A DNA stretch of 34,923 nt from CAXRDE01 sp964229355 (GTDB taxonomy: Bacteria; Cyanobacteriota; Sericytochromatia; UBA7694). This document shows positions 7,721-16,498 of this stretch, piece after piece. The stretch is taken from NCBI GenBank assembly GCA_964229355.1, contig CAXRDE010000018.1, positions 1 through 34,923 on the forward strand. Direction: 5' to 3'. The notes below the pieces were generated by a model. The model searched no databases. It worked only from the letters and a program-made list of their open reading frames with translations, and was not told the DNA's origin. Within the stretch, counting starts at the first letter, position 1. Each line of letters begins with the position of its first letter. The position numbers were made by a program, and so were the translations under genes.

Positions 7721-9878
7721 TGACTTCTTTAATACTCGTCTGTAGGTGTTGCACCCATGTTTTCGTTTGGGAATCTTCAAATTCCTGGAGTCTTTTCAGT
7801 ATAGGGCGTAACTCAGAGATTTGGTAAACTTCTAGCCTTAAAAGATTCTTGACTTCGGGCAAAAGACGTCTCAACTGGTCTTTGTTCCACGGGGGCGAAA
7901 ATTCCGTCTGAAGGTGTGGGGTGGGGATATCCAGCACGAATTGAACGCCCGCCTCTTGATGCTGGCTACAGGGAATGTTTTCTACAGTAATGTCTCCACC
8001 ATGGGCTCTTAATACCTGACGGCAAAAATATAAGCCCAACCCTGTAGATACAGGTGTATTTGACCCTTCGACACTGATCCCTTTGTCGAAAATACTGTGG
8101 AGCATTACACGGGGCAAAGGGGGCGAAAGATTAAAAATACAGCACTGAAAGACATCGGCGTGTAAATGGCCAGTGATTTTTATTTCGCTGTGTTCAGGGG
8201 CATGTTTCAGGGCGTTTTCTAGCAGGTTTTGAATCACGCGTTCAAACAGGGGAGCGTCTACCAGCACCTGGCTTTGGGACGTGAGCAGGTTGGCCAATAA
8301 AATATCTTTGCTGAAGGCCCAGGGTTGCATGATGCGAATAACCTTTTGGCATAACTCATGAAGCGAGTGGGGGCGCAGGTGCAAGGGGAGTTGACTGCCC
8401 TCTTTGTGGTTAATTTCAATCATTTGTCTAATCAGGGTGTTTACGCGTTCTCCGGCTTCCATTGCCAGGGGCAGTTCTCCGGTATGGGGACGCTTTGGTA
8501 GGTTCATTAACATATTGAGCGGGGTTTTGAGATCATGCACCAGCATGTCCACCATTTCGGCTTTAAAATGCATAAGCTCTTGAAGTTGTACGTGTTGTCG
8601 CTGCACCTCATCGGTGCGCACCGCTACCAAATGCTCCAGGTTTTCATTGATGTGTTTTAGCTCATGTTGTAAGCGAGATGACTCGCGGATATTGCGTTGC
8701 AGGCGTGCTGCCAGAAAACAGGTTTGTATCAGACAAAAAAGTAAAAAGCCATAACGCCCATGAAATCCGTTTTTCCAAATGTGTAGGGCATTCATCACCT
8801 CGTTTAGGCAGGAAACCGAAAAAATTAGCCCGTTAAGGGCAAGTCCCGCGTAGATCGAGGTATTTAACTGATGGTTCAGAAAAAGACGCACAAGCAAGTA
8901 AGCGTTATAACCCACGCAGAGGATAATAAAAATAAACCATACATAAACCAGGGGGCTGTGCAGGCGACCTGGCAGCACCAGTGTGCTCACAAAAGCTGTG
9001 CTAATGGCGGTAATCACCCACACGGCCCGTCGACCAACGTAGTGCGAAGACAAGGAGTGAGCGTACCAAAACGCCAGGGGTACAATGGCATAAAGCGCCA
9101 GGCGGATCACGCGAATATTCCATTCCAGAGGAATATCTCCAAAGACGTACTCCAGATTGTGCATTCTAAAAAACTCCATGTAGATCACAATGCAAAAGCA
9201 CAGAGCACCGAACCAAAAAACGGTGGTGTCTTGACGAAAAAGCGCAAATAAAATCAAGTGAAAAAAAGCCAGGAATAAAAACACTGCAATCATGCTATTG
9301 AAGTCAATATTGCGTCGGTATGATTTTCTGTAAATTGCCGCACTGGTGCCTAGCCAGAGGGGTTGCACCAGACCACTCCACTGTAAGGTTTCATTCAGCA
9401 CCTCTACGCGAAGACGCAAACGTTCGGAATGGGCGGTAAAGACTGGGAAATCGGTAATGCGAGAATCGCTCCCTGGTCGAAGACCATTCTCGCCGACGTG
9501 TTTGTTATTTACAAAAACATGAACTTCTGAACCCGCAATAAGCTCATCAAAAAGTTTTAGATTTTTGCCTACAAAAGACTTCGGGATAGAGACATCTAAT
9601 GTGTAAACGCCCTTGCCAAAGACGGGCCAGAGGCGCTGGTATATTTTTTCCCAGCGGGAGGGCACTTCGGTAATGTAGGCCTGGCCGTCTGGCCCTACAA
9701 AATGCCAGGCAGTGTTTAAAGCCACCCCTGTTTTCAATTCTTCAGCGGTCAGGTAAACCTCAGGGATACGCAACCCAAAGGAATCCTGGAGGGAGGATGG
9801 TGTGGGGCTTTGCGCGCGGGCTGGCTCGGGGAGGCCGAGCGTGAACCAGCACAGCAGTAAAAAAAGACAAGGTGCCAT
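7665..9878 (-). CDS. 7TM-DISM-type sensor histidine kinase
   Basis: 737 aa. An N-terminal signal segment (about 1-22) is followed by a periplasmic beta-sandwich sensor (about 40-180) of the kind that precedes 7TMR-DISM membrane regions. Seven hydrophobic segments span about 192-392. A coiled coil leads into a HisKA domain with VHDLKTPLN (phospho-acceptor His448). The HATPase domain has a good N-box (NLLENALKH, Asn555), an F-box FDKG and a G2 motif GLGLYF. The G1 motif is degraded (NLSPPLP where DxGxG is usual). About 80 residues of helical sequence follow the ATPase domain. The family senses extracellular small molecules or sugars; the ligand here is unknown. It is the first gene of the signalling operon and the likely phosphodonor for the receiver encoded next. 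Confidence 0.93.
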   Translation of the reverse strand: MAPCLFLLLCWFTLGLPEPARAQSPTPSSLQDSFGLRIPEVYLTAEELKTGVALNTAWHFVGPDGQAYITEVPSRWEKIYQRLWPVFGKGVYTLDVSIPKSFVGKNLKLFDELIAGSEVHVFVNNKHVGENGLRPGSDSRITDFPVFTAHSERLRLRVEVLNETLQWSGLVQPLWLGTSAAIYRKSYRRNIDFNSMIAVFLFLAFFHLILFALFRQDTTVFWFGALCFCIVIYMEFFRMHNLEYVFGDIPLEWNIRVIRLALYAIVPLAFWYAHSLSSHYVGRRAVWVITAISTAFVSTLVLPGRLHSPLVYVWFIFIILCVGYNAYLLVRLFLNHQLNTSIYAGLALNGLIFSVSCLNEVMNALHIWKNGFHGRYGFLLFCLIQTCFLAARLQRNIRESSRLQHELKHINENLEHLVAVRTDEVQRQHVQLQELMHFKAEMVDMLVHDLKTPLNMLMNLPKRPHTGELPLAMEAGERVNTLIRQMIEINHKEGSQLPLHLRPHSLHELCQKVIRIMQPWAFSKDILLANLLTSQSQVLVDAPLFERVIQNLLENALKHAPEHSEIKITGHLHADVFQCCIFNLSPPLPRVMLHSIFDKGISVEGSNTPVSTGLGLYFCRQVLRAHGGDITVENIPCSQHQEAGVQFVLDIPTPHLQTEFSPPWNKDQLRRLLPEVKNLLRLEVYQISELRPILKRLQEFEDSQTKTWVQHLQTSIKEVNEQSYHELLQQICTHSDY

Positions 9879-9937
9879 ACCAAAACCTCACAAAAGAGAG
9901 CTGGACTGTTAAACCATTTGTGGGGGCATATGCAGCG

Positions 9938-12697
9938 CTATTCTAACACAGCTTGAGGCGTTTGGGCTTGAATGGTGAGTGAAGTGCTACGGGCTTTCTC
10001 TTCGCGGGCCGGAAGGCTCAGATTTTTGAGCACCGCTGCCGGGGTCTGGAATTGGCCGGCGAAATTGGCCTTGAGACGGTAATGAAAACGCACCCGCTGT
10101 CCAGCGCGTAATACCTGGGTCTCAAGCTGCATGGCACTGCTTGAGACCCGTAGATCCGCCAGCCAGCTTTTGTGTTGACTCTCTTGTAGGGTGTCGATCA
10201 AGGGCGTAAAGCCGGTGGGGATACCGAGGGTGATGCTGAGGGCGGTATCTTCGGGCAAGCGGTGTTGGACGTCCACCACCACGGGAATTTCTTCACCCAC
10301 ACTCAGGGTTTCCTGGGGGTACGTCACCTGAATGCGCAAGGGTGAAAACTTGACCTCTTCAGAGACGTTGCCGGCTTCAAAAGGATTTACATAGGTTTGC
10401 CACTGTTGGCGATGCCATTGCTGATCGTAATACTGTTCCAGGGCATAGTTTTGCAAGCCAGATTGGGCATAACGCAAATTGAAGGATACGGGTTTGTGTT
10501 CACCGGGGGCCAGGATGACTTGAGCTGGCTGTAGACCCATGGGGCTTCGCAAGCGCAGGGGCACAGACACCTTCTCAAGGGTTGGGTTATGGGCCATCAC
10601 GTTGAGGGTCACGAGGTCTCCTTGATGGGCAAGGGGCGGGGCGCTGACCTCGAGATAAGGGGTATAGCGCACCTCAAGGGCCTGGGTATCCCATTGTCCC
10701 TGGCGATTCAGACTGCTGATCAGTTGGGTCCCCCCTTCTCCTTGCAAATTAAAGGCAGCAGGAACGCCAGCACTGTGCTGGAGCTGTAAGTGTGGCACGG
10801 GCAAGACCATGTGCCGTAAACTGTGTTGCTCAGGGGAAGCCGTCGGGGTGGGAGGGCGCTGTAGGGCGATGGCCGCATGTAAAAGGCTAAAAATCGCCAA
10901 CAGACTGATCATGGCGATCTGGGCCGGGCTGGGGGTTTTAGGCTGGCGTTGCCAATCTTTAAAACGCACAATCCAGACGAAGTGCAATAAACCGCTCCAC
11001 AATACCAAAGCGCCCAATAAAAAGGGCGCGTAGGTCCAGCTAAACCAGGCGCAGAGCAAGAGCAAAGCGGTTTGCGTAAAGATCCAAACCGGGTGGGTCG
11101 GCAAGCGCCGATGGCGTAAGGCCCAGGTTAAAGCAAAAGCGTTGATGGCCAGTCCCATGAAATAGCTCTGCCATGCGCCCTGGAAAATACCTAACCAGAG
11201 GGCTGGTAAACTCAATAACCACAGGCTGCTGCCACCATAGACTCCCCATCGGGCCTGGCGGGTGGCGCGCAGAATCGGCTCAGAAGGCAATAAGGGGCGC
11301 TTGCGGGTGGTGGCGCGATAAAAGGGGATGGCGCTCAACAGCAGCCCCAGCAAAAACCACACAAAAGTCAGAGTAAAGGGGGGCTCCTGCGCGGTGCGCG
11401 AGGAAAGTTCTATCGGCATTGAGGCGAGTTGCCTGTGGTCCGACCGATGGTGTTGGCTGACGTAAGGGTGTGACTCGCTGGCTTGAATGCGCAGGGTGCT
11501 CAGCGCATGGGGTTGCTTTGGGCTTAACTCAGGCAGCGTTGTGCTCTCCTGCGGCCATTGCAGGGTTAGCTGTTGGCTTGCTCCCTGGGGATCACTTATT
11601 TTGAGATGCACCGGACGGGCTGCAGCAAAGGCGCTTTGCATTTGTCGTTGTAAATGCTGTAGCCCGCTTTGATCCGCAGCGATCTGACCCTGAAGAGATA
11701 AAGGGCCTTGCTGGGCGCTCCAGGACAGTGGACCCTTGCTTTGACCTTGCCACAGCAACAGGGGGTCTTTGGCGTGCTCCACGGGTAGGCTGCGTACCAC
11801 CCAGGGGGTAGAAGCCAGCACAAAGGACAGGGTTCCCTGTACCACCTGACCCTCTGCTACCCCTGCGGTAAATGGGATTTGTGATGCGATTTGCCCTGCT
11901 TCGAGGGGGATTTTAACCTTGCCGTTCCGTACCGCATAGCTCTGGTTTGCCAGGCGAACCCAGCCCTGTTTTAAGGGCTGTTGTGTGGTGTCGAGAACAT
12001 GTACGTCTATAGACTGCTTGACGCCGGGCAGTAAGAGGTTGTCATGAGCCTTTACCTGTATGTCTTGACTGGGTGTAAGCACCTGAAAGGTGCTGCTGCC
12101 GGCTCCTTCTAGTACCAAACGGTATTCCCCAGCGGGCAGAGTAGAGGGTAAGTCAAGACGCGCCGGGTTCTGGGAAGATAAGCGGCCTTCTGCCTGCGTT
12201 CCCTTCTGGCGGTGCACCAGGTGATATTGTTGTTCTGCGGTGGGCTGCGCCCGCCAAAGGCTCAGGTTCTCTCCTGCTTGTGCATAATGCCGATCCAGGG
12301 CCATCTGGGGCAAAGGGGTGATCTGTAGGGGCTGTTGTGCAAGGGATTGGCCCTGATGGGTGGTGTGCAACCGATAATGCCCAGGAGGTAGGGGCGGTAG
12401 GGTGTATTCCCATGGAGCAGTGTCTTTTGAAACAATGTTTACCGGATGTAAGTCACCCTGAGTGTTTTCAAGGTGGGCTTTGAGCGCCTGAGGAGGCAGG
12501 GCTTTAACGGTTTCGGGCAGCGTGGGCATGAGCAGATGCGTGCGGTAAGGGGACAGCACCGTTTGCTGGTGCTGGGGAGCCGGTGGGGTTGTGTCGGGAG
12601 CAAACCAACCATAGCTGTCCAAGAGCAAAAGCGTTACGGGAATCAGCAATAAGCTCCAGTATTCGCGACGGGCCCGTGGGGCCGGGACTAGCGCCAT
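9938..12697 (-). CDS. Large membrane protein with alpha-2-macroglobulin-like C-terminus
   Basis: 919 aa; AAGGAG lies 7 bases before the ATG. A transmembrane helix at about 14-31 is followed by about 400 residues of beta-rich extracytoplasmic sequence resembling macroglobulin (MG) domains. A cluster of about six membrane helices (roughly 440-620) comes next, then a second extracytoplasmic region. The last ~130 residues (YPQETLSVGEEIPVVVDV ... IPTGFTPL ... LRAGQRVRFHYRLKANFAGQ) resemble the receptor-binding domain that closes bacterial alpha-2-macroglobulins. I see no thioester CxEQ motif, and the thioester domain seems to be absent or replaced by the membrane block. Such proteins are envelope guardians or trap proteases, but without a bait/thioester region that job cannot be assumed. 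It is followed after 59 bp by the sensor kinase gene; whether they are cotranscribed is unclear. The family assignment is tentative. Confidence 0.8.
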   Translation of the reverse strand: MALVPAPRARREYWSLLLIPVTLLLLDSYGWFAPDTTPPAPQHQQTVLSPYRTHLLMPTLPETVKALPPQALKAHLENTQGDLHPVNIVSKDTAPWEYTLPPLPPGHYRLHTTHQGQSLAQQPLQITPLPQMALDRHYAQAGENLSLWRAQPTAEQQYHLVHRQKGTQAEGRLSSQNPARLDLPSTLPAGEYRLVLEGAGSSTFQVLTPSQDIQVKAHDNLLLPGVKQSIDVHVLDTTQQPLKQGWVRLANQSYAVRNGKVKIPLEAGQIASQIPFTAGVAEGQVVQGTLSFVLASTPWVVRSLPVEHAKDPLLLWQGQSKGPLSWSAQQGPLSLQGQIAADQSGLQHLQRQMQSAFAAARPVHLKISDPQGASQQLTLQWPQESTTLPELSPKQPHALSTLRIQASESHPYVSQHHRSDHRQLASMPIELSSRTAQEPPFTLTFVWFLLGLLLSAIPFYRATTRKRPLLPSEPILRATRQARWGVYGGSSLWLLSLPALWLGIFQGAWQSYFMGLAINAFALTWALRHRRLPTHPVWIFTQTALLLLCAWFSWTYAPFLLGALVLWSGLLHFVWIVRFKDWQRQPKTPSPAQIAMISLLAIFSLLHAAIALQRPPTPTASPEQHSLRHMVLPVPHLQLQHSAGVPAAFNLQGEGGTQLISSLNRQGQWDTQALEVRYTPYLEVSAPPLAHQGDLVTLNVMAHNPTLEKVSVPLRLRSPMGLQPAQVILAPGEHKPVSFNLRYAQSGLQNYALEQYYDQQWHRQQWQTYVNPFEAGNVSEEVKFSPLRIQVTYPQETLSVGEEIPVVVDVQHRLPEDTALSITLGIPTGFTPLIDTLQESQHKSWLADLRVSSSAMQLETQVLRAGQRVRFHYRLKANFAGQFQTPAAVLKNLSLPAREEKARSTSLTIQAQTPQAVLE

Positions 12698-12723
12698 GGT
12701 CAGGCTCCTTTCGGCTATTACAC

Positions 12724-12756
12724 AAAAAGCTTCCTGGCTGAAAGGCCGGAAGCTTT
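12724..12756 (-). terminator. Terminator after tRNA-Ser
   Basis: A 9-bp perfect inverted repeat (AAAGCTTCC / GGAAGCTTT, 12726-12734 and 12748-12756) is extended by a GGC/GCC pairing across a one-base bulge. On the minus strand it ends in a run of five T's. It sits ten bases past the 3' end of the tRNA and separates it from the 9938-12697 gene. Confidence 0.75.
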
Positions 12757-12765
12757 GTTAAGAAG

Positions 12766-12855
12766 CGGGCAGAGAGGGATTCGAACCCTCGAAACAGCTC
12801 ATCACCGTTTACAGACTTTCCAGGTCTGCTGAATCAACCACTCTCACATCTGCCC
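12766..12855 (-). tRNA. tRNA-Ser (anticodon GGA)
   Basis: The 90-nt minus-strand sequence folds as a class II tRNA. It has acceptor GGGCAGA/TCTGCCC with discriminator G, anticodon stem CAGAC/GTCTG enclosing loop CTGGAAA (anticodon GGA, reading UCC/UCU), a long variable arm (AAACGG...CTGTTT), and T-arm GAGGG TTCGAAT CCCTC. The long variable arm and G73 agree with serine identity. The 3' CCA is not encoded, so it must be added by tRNA nucleotidyltransferase. Confidence 0.97.
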
Positions 12856-12863
12856 AGTGGTGA

Positions 12864-12891
12864 AGTATAGGGTGTCCATATACAACGCAAA
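12864..12891 (-). promoter_or_regulatory. Promoter of tRNA-Ser
   Basis: On the minus strand, TATACT (12864-12869) lies 8 bases before the tRNA 5' end, as expected for a -10 box. TTTGCG / TTGCGT (12885-12891) lies 15-16 bases further upstream as a fair -35. Confidence 0.65.
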
Positions 12892-12934
12892 GTAGTATAT
12901 CACAGGGTTTTTTTTCTGAGGAGGGGATAAGCGG

Positions 12935-12940
12935 TATAAT
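12935..12940 (+). promoter_or_regulatory. -10 box for anmK
   Basis: A perfect TATAAT in the context GGTATAATGCG lies 35 bases before the anmK start. No good -35 is seen 17 bases upstream. Nearly the same GTATAATGCG occurs before the gene at 16602, which supports it being a real promoter element. Confidence 0.6.
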
Positions 12941-12975
12941 GCGATCAACCGTGAGCAAAGGTAGGTAAAAAACCT

Positions 12976-14199
12976 GTGGAGCGATTGCAGGTCCTTGGGA
13001 TTATGTCGGGAACCTCTTTAGACGGTCTCGATATGTGCTGGTGTGAAGTCTCGGGAGATCCCCTTAGCGGAGCCCTTGAGGGAGCGGAAATAAAAGCCTT
13101 TGATACGGTGCCGTTGCCCGCAGAACTCCGGGCACTTATTTTGCAGCAAATGCAACCGGAGCAAAGTGATGTGACTCAGTTGTGTGATTTGAATTTTTCC
13201 TGGGCGCGCTATGTGGCCCAGGCGATCACGGAATTTTTAGCCCGTCATCAGCACAGTCTGAGTGACATCGATCTTCTGGGCTCCCACGGTCAAACTCTTT
13301 TTCATCTGCCACCCAGTCATGCAGCCGAGGGGTCGCAAGGGCTCGGAAGCACCTTGCAATTGGGCGATGGGGGCGTTTTAGCTGCCTTAACGGGCGTGAC
13401 CACGGTGACACAGTTCCGTACAGCAGATATGGCGCTTGGGGGACAGGGGGCGCCCCTGGTGCCATATCTGGACCAGCTCTTGTTTCGCAGTGCCCAGGAG
13501 CCCCGTATTCTTTTGAATATCGGGGGGATGGCCAACCTGAGCTATATTCCCTGCCAGGGGGATATTGTGGCCTTCGATACAGGGCCAGGCAATGTTTTAC
13601 TGGATGCGGCCGCTGAGCTTTTAACCGGTGAACCCCATGATTGGGGAGGAAAACTGGCCTTGCAGGGCCAGGTGCATCCTGCGCTGCTGCAAGAGGTGTT
13701 GGCGCATCCCTTTTTCCAACAGGCCCCTCCCCGCTCTACAGGACGGGAGGTATTTGGCGCTGCCTATGCCCAGGAACGGGTGTCGGCCTGGCTACACCAG
13801 GGCCTATCTACCCCGGATATTCTGGCCACCTTAACCGCGGTAACCACCACCTCGATTGTAGAGGCCTGTCAACGCTTTTTACCCGTTGAGGCCTGGCAAG
13901 GCGTGGCTCTGTATATCAGTGGAGGTGGCGTGCACAACCAGGCACTTCATCGCGGTTTACAAGCGGGCTTGCCAGGGGTTAAGATAGACTCCTTAGCGGC
14001 GCTGGATGGACATCCTGACGCCAAAGAGGCCCAGGCTTTTGCGGTGCTGGCCGTGGCCTGTCTGTGGGGAGTGCCCGCGAATGTTCCCACCGTTACGGGT
14101 GCGCAAGGTCCTGTGGTGCTGGGGCAAATTGCGCCCGGCCACAACTGGCGCAGCCTCTGCCAGCAAACCTTTAAGACCTTTCAGGAGAAAACCCCATGA
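12976..14199 (+). CDS. anmK: Anhydro-N-acetylmuramic acid kinase
   Basis: 407 aa, starting at GTG, preceded by an AAAGGTAGG-like ribosome site. AnmK phosphorylates 1,6-anhydro-MurNAc from peptidoglycan turnover and opens the anhydro ring to give MurNAc-6-phosphate, in the cytoplasmic cell-wall recycling pathway. Family motifs are in order: GIMSGTSLDGLD (8-19, nucleotide binding), GSHGQT (102-107, with the catalytic-region acid nearby), FRTADMALGGQGAPLVP (147-163), NIGGMAN (181-187), DTGPGN (201-206), STGREVFG and YISGGGVHN near the end. The length is slightly above the usual ~370. It overlaps the next gene by ATGA, so the two form an operon. It has its own TATAAT box upstream. I see nothing missing from the active site. 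Confidence 0.97.
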   Translation: MERLQVLGIMSGTSLDGLDMCWCEVSGDPLSGALEGAEIKAFDTVPLPAELRALILQQMQPEQSDVTQLCDLNFSWARYVAQAITEFLARHQHSLSDIDLLGSHGQTLFHLPPSHAAEGSQGLGSTLQLGDGGVLAALTGVTTVTQFRTADMALGGQGAPLVPYLDQLLFRSAQEPRILLNIGGMANLSYIPCQGDIVAFDTGPGNVLLDAAAELLTGEPHDWGGKLALQGQVHPALLQEVLAHPFFQQAPPRSTGREVFGAAYAQERVSAWLHQGLSTPDILATLTAVTTTSIVEACQRFLPVEAWQGVALYISGGGVHNQALHRGLQAGLPGVKIDSLAALDGHPDAKEAQAFAVLAVACLWGVPANVPTVTGAQGPVVLGQIAPGHNWRSLCQQTFKTFQEKTP

Positions 14200-15017
14200 A
14201 AATATCTACACTGTGTACCCTTCCGCTGGTTTTGGCTTATGCCATGGGGGGACTGAGTTTGTCTGCGGCGGCTGCCCCCGCTTTCGAGGTGATTGAACGC
14301 TTTGACCAGAGCCTGTATACCCAGGCCCGTCAACAGGTGTTTGACACTGCCGCCAGCTGGGAAAACTTTTGGAAAAAACACAGCACCACGCCAGCACCAG
14401 AGGTGGATTTTCGTCAGTACCAGGTGTTGATGGTCATGGCTGGAGAGCGGCCCACGCCGGGTTATGGCTTGTGCGTGGGCCGTATTGAAGAAACCCCTGA
14501 GGCGCTGAAGGTACACTTACAAAGCACGCAACCTGCGGGGGATCAGTTCTTACCACAGGTCAATCATTATCCGGGCTGTGTGGTCAAAGTGCCCCGTCAA
14601 AACAAAGACATTCTGTTTGTTCCTCTCAAAGAACAGGTGGTCACTGCGTATACCTCAGTTCCGACCCGGACCCTTTCGCAAATCACCAATAGCCTGGTGC
14701 TTGAACCCCGTAAGGTCATTGTGCGCGATGCCTTGTCTTATCAGCAGTTGTGGCAATTGCACCACCCCAACCAAAGTGAAGCACCGCCTGTGAATTTTGA
14801 CCAGGAGATGGTCATCGCTATTTTTCTGGGTGAGCAGTCCAAAGGCGGGTATACGGTCAATATCGATAAGGTGGTCGAAAACAGCCAGGGTATTGAAGTG
14901 CGCTATAGCGTCGCTGAACCCAAACCTGACGAGATGGTCATTCAAATCTTAACGGCCCCCACCCATTGGGTCGCCATTCGAAAAACCGATGTGCCCGTGC
15001 GTTTTTCGGGGCCTTAG
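14196..15017 (+). CDS. Secreted protein with two PrcB-like domains
   Basis: 273 aa; ATG overlaps the anmK stop (ATGA), with AGGAGA 8 bases before it. A signal peptide (about 1-27, cut near SAAAAPA) is followed by two copies of a PrcB_C-type module. The first is at about 45-150 (SWENFWKKH ... VLMVMAGERPTPGYGLCV). The second, more typical, copy is at about 170-270 (SYQQLWQLHH ... MVIAIFLGEQSKGGYTVNI). PrcB is named for the Treponema PrcA-PrcB-dentilisin protease complex, but most members are uncharacterised. The periplasmic location and coupling to anmK might suggest a cell-wall-related task; this is only inference. It is convergent with hemN, with 7 bp between the stops. Confidence 0.85.
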   Translation: MKISTLCTLPLVLAYAMGGLSLSAAAAPAFEVIERFDQSLYTQARQQVFDTAASWENFWKKHSTTPAPEVDFRQYQVLMVMAGERPTPGYGLCVGRIEETPEALKVHLQSTQPAGDQFLPQVNHYPGCVVKVPRQNKDILFVPLKEQVVTAYTSVPTRTLSQITNSLVLEPRKVIVRDALSYQQLWQLHHPNQSEAPPVNFDQEMVIAIFLGEQSKGGYTVNIDKVVENSQGIEVRYSVAEPKPDEMVIQILTAPTHWVAIRKTDVPVRFSGP

Positions 15018-15024
15018 CGAGCCA

Positions 15025-16413
15025 TTACAAGGTCCGTGAAAAGGTTTGAGAAGCAGCGGGAGATTGCTGTAAATAGCGATCCCAGACCATGCATACATTG
15101 CGAATTAGCATCTGTCCACGGGGCAAAACCTGTATGTCTTGACCAGTCAGGCTTAAAAGCCCGTCTTCAGCCAGGTCCTGGCAAGCCGCTAACTCAGCCT
15201 CAAAATAATGCTGAAAATCCACATCAAAGCGCTGAGCGATGTCGGCAGAGTTAAGGTATCCGTTGCAGCTTAAGGCCTCGATAACGGCTTTACGTAGATG
15301 ATCGTCGGGTGAGAGCCACAGCCCTCTCAGGGTAGGCAATACACCTTTGCTTAGAACGTTTTCATAAGCCGGGACTTCACGTACGTTTTGCACAAAGTGC
15401 CCCTCAATTTCTGAGATAGAAGACACGCCAAAGCCATAGAGGTCGGTCCCCGCCTGGGTGGTGTATCCCATGAAATTCCGGCGCAAGGTGCGTTGTCGTT
15501 GGGCCACAGAAAGCTCATCTTCAGGGCGGGCAAAGTGATCCATGCCAATGTACTGATAGCCTTGGGCTAAAAAGTGGCGAATGGCCAGCTCAAAAATACC
15601 GATTTTTGTGTCTGCATCGGGGATGGCGTCTGTAGGAATAAGTTTTTGAGCGGGTTTCATCCAGGGTACATGGGCATAGTGAAAGAGCGCTATGCGATCC
15701 GGTGACAGGGCCTGAATGTGCTGTAGCGTCTCCGTAAAACTCTCCAGGCTCTGGTGAGGCAGGCCATACATGAGATCCACGTTGATGCTGCTGAAGCCCA
15801 GGTCGCGCCCCTGTTGGATCAACTGGGCTGTGGTGTCAAAGGGCTGAACGCGATGCACGGCCGCCTGGACTTTGGGGTTAAAATCTTGAATGCCCATGCT
15901 TAAGCGATTAAAGCCACAGCGACGCAGGGCTTGTAAGTGCTCAAGGGTGGTCACACGGGGGTCCACTTCAATGGATAGTTCTGCATTTTTTGTCCATTGA
16001 AAATAGCGCTGGATGTGTGCCACCAGGGCTTCAATTTGCTCAGGGCTCAGGTAGGTGGGCGTGCCGCCGCCCCAGTGCATTTGGCTGACTTCACGGTGTT
16101 GAATATATGGGCTGATCTGCGCCATTTCCTGGGCCAGGGCATTAAGGTAAGGTTCCATGACGCTTTTATTACGGCTGATCTTGACATTGCAACCGCAATA
16201 CCAGCACAAGCTCGTGCAAAAGGGCAAATGAAAATAGAGCGATAAAGGTCCTGAAGCTTGTTTCTGGTTTTGCGCGTACAGTTTATAGGCCTGTGCTGTA
16301 TCAAAAGTATCATCCCAGACAGGCGCTGTGGGATAGCTGGTATAGCGCGGGCCTGGCCTGGCATACTTCTTCAGTAGATCGCGGGGAACAATAAAATCCG
16401 CTAAGCGGTGCAT
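15025..16413 (-). CDS. hemN: Oxygen-independent coproporphyrinogen III oxidase
   Basis: 462 aa, close to the usual ~457 of true HemN. It is a radical-SAM enzyme that converts coproporphyrinogen III to protoporphyrinogen IX without oxygen, in haem synthesis in the cytoplasm. The iron-sulfur cluster motif CxxxCxxCxC is complete (Cys66, 70, 73, 75 in HLPFCTSLCWYCGC), followed by the SAM-binding GGGTPT (115-120) and ALFHYAHVPWMKPAQKL, typical of HemN rather than the HemW family. AAGGAG precedes the ATG. The upstream region has a possible FNR-type box (16485-16498), consistent with anaerobic control of this gene in other bacteria. Its presence suggests growth in low oxygen at least part of the time. 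Confidence 0.96.
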   Translation of the reverse strand: MHRLADFIVPRDLLKKYARPGPRYTSYPTAPVWDDTFDTAQAYKLYAQNQKQASGPLSLYFHLPFCTSLCWYCGCNVKISRNKSVMEPYLNALAQEMAQISPYIQHREVSQMHWGGGTPTYLSPEQIEALVAHIQRYFQWTKNAELSIEVDPRVTTLEHLQALRRCGFNRLSMGIQDFNPKVQAAVHRVQPFDTTAQLIQQGRDLGFSSINVDLMYGLPHQSLESFTETLQHIQALSPDRIALFHYAHVPWMKPAQKLIPTDAIPDADTKIGIFELAIRHFLAQGYQYIGMDHFARPEDELSVAQRQRTLRRNFMGYTTQAGTDLYGFGVSSISEIEGHFVQNVREVPAYENVLSKGVLPTLRGLWLSPDDHLRKAVIEALSCNGYLNSADIAQRFDVDFQHYFEAELAACQDLAEDGLLSLTGQDIQVLPRGQMLIRNVCMVWDRYLQQSPAASQTFSRTL

Positions 16414-16484
16414 GGCAGAACTCCTTTTTTTTCTAGCTTAAAGGAGATGGGGCTTCATGGGTTTGACCCTGCCGGGTAAAGTTG

Positions 16485-16498
16485 TTGATCTTGCGCAA
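16485..16498. promoter_or_regulatory. Possible FNR/CRP-family box upstream of hemN
   Basis: TTGAT-N4-CGCAA compares with the FNR consensus TTGAT-N4-ATCAA, with 8 of 10 positions matching. It is about 70 bp before the hemN start and 100 bp before the plus-strand gene. An overlapping inverted repeat CTTGCG...CGCAAG (16490-16495, 16504-16509) is also present. The role is inferred. Confidence 0.28.
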
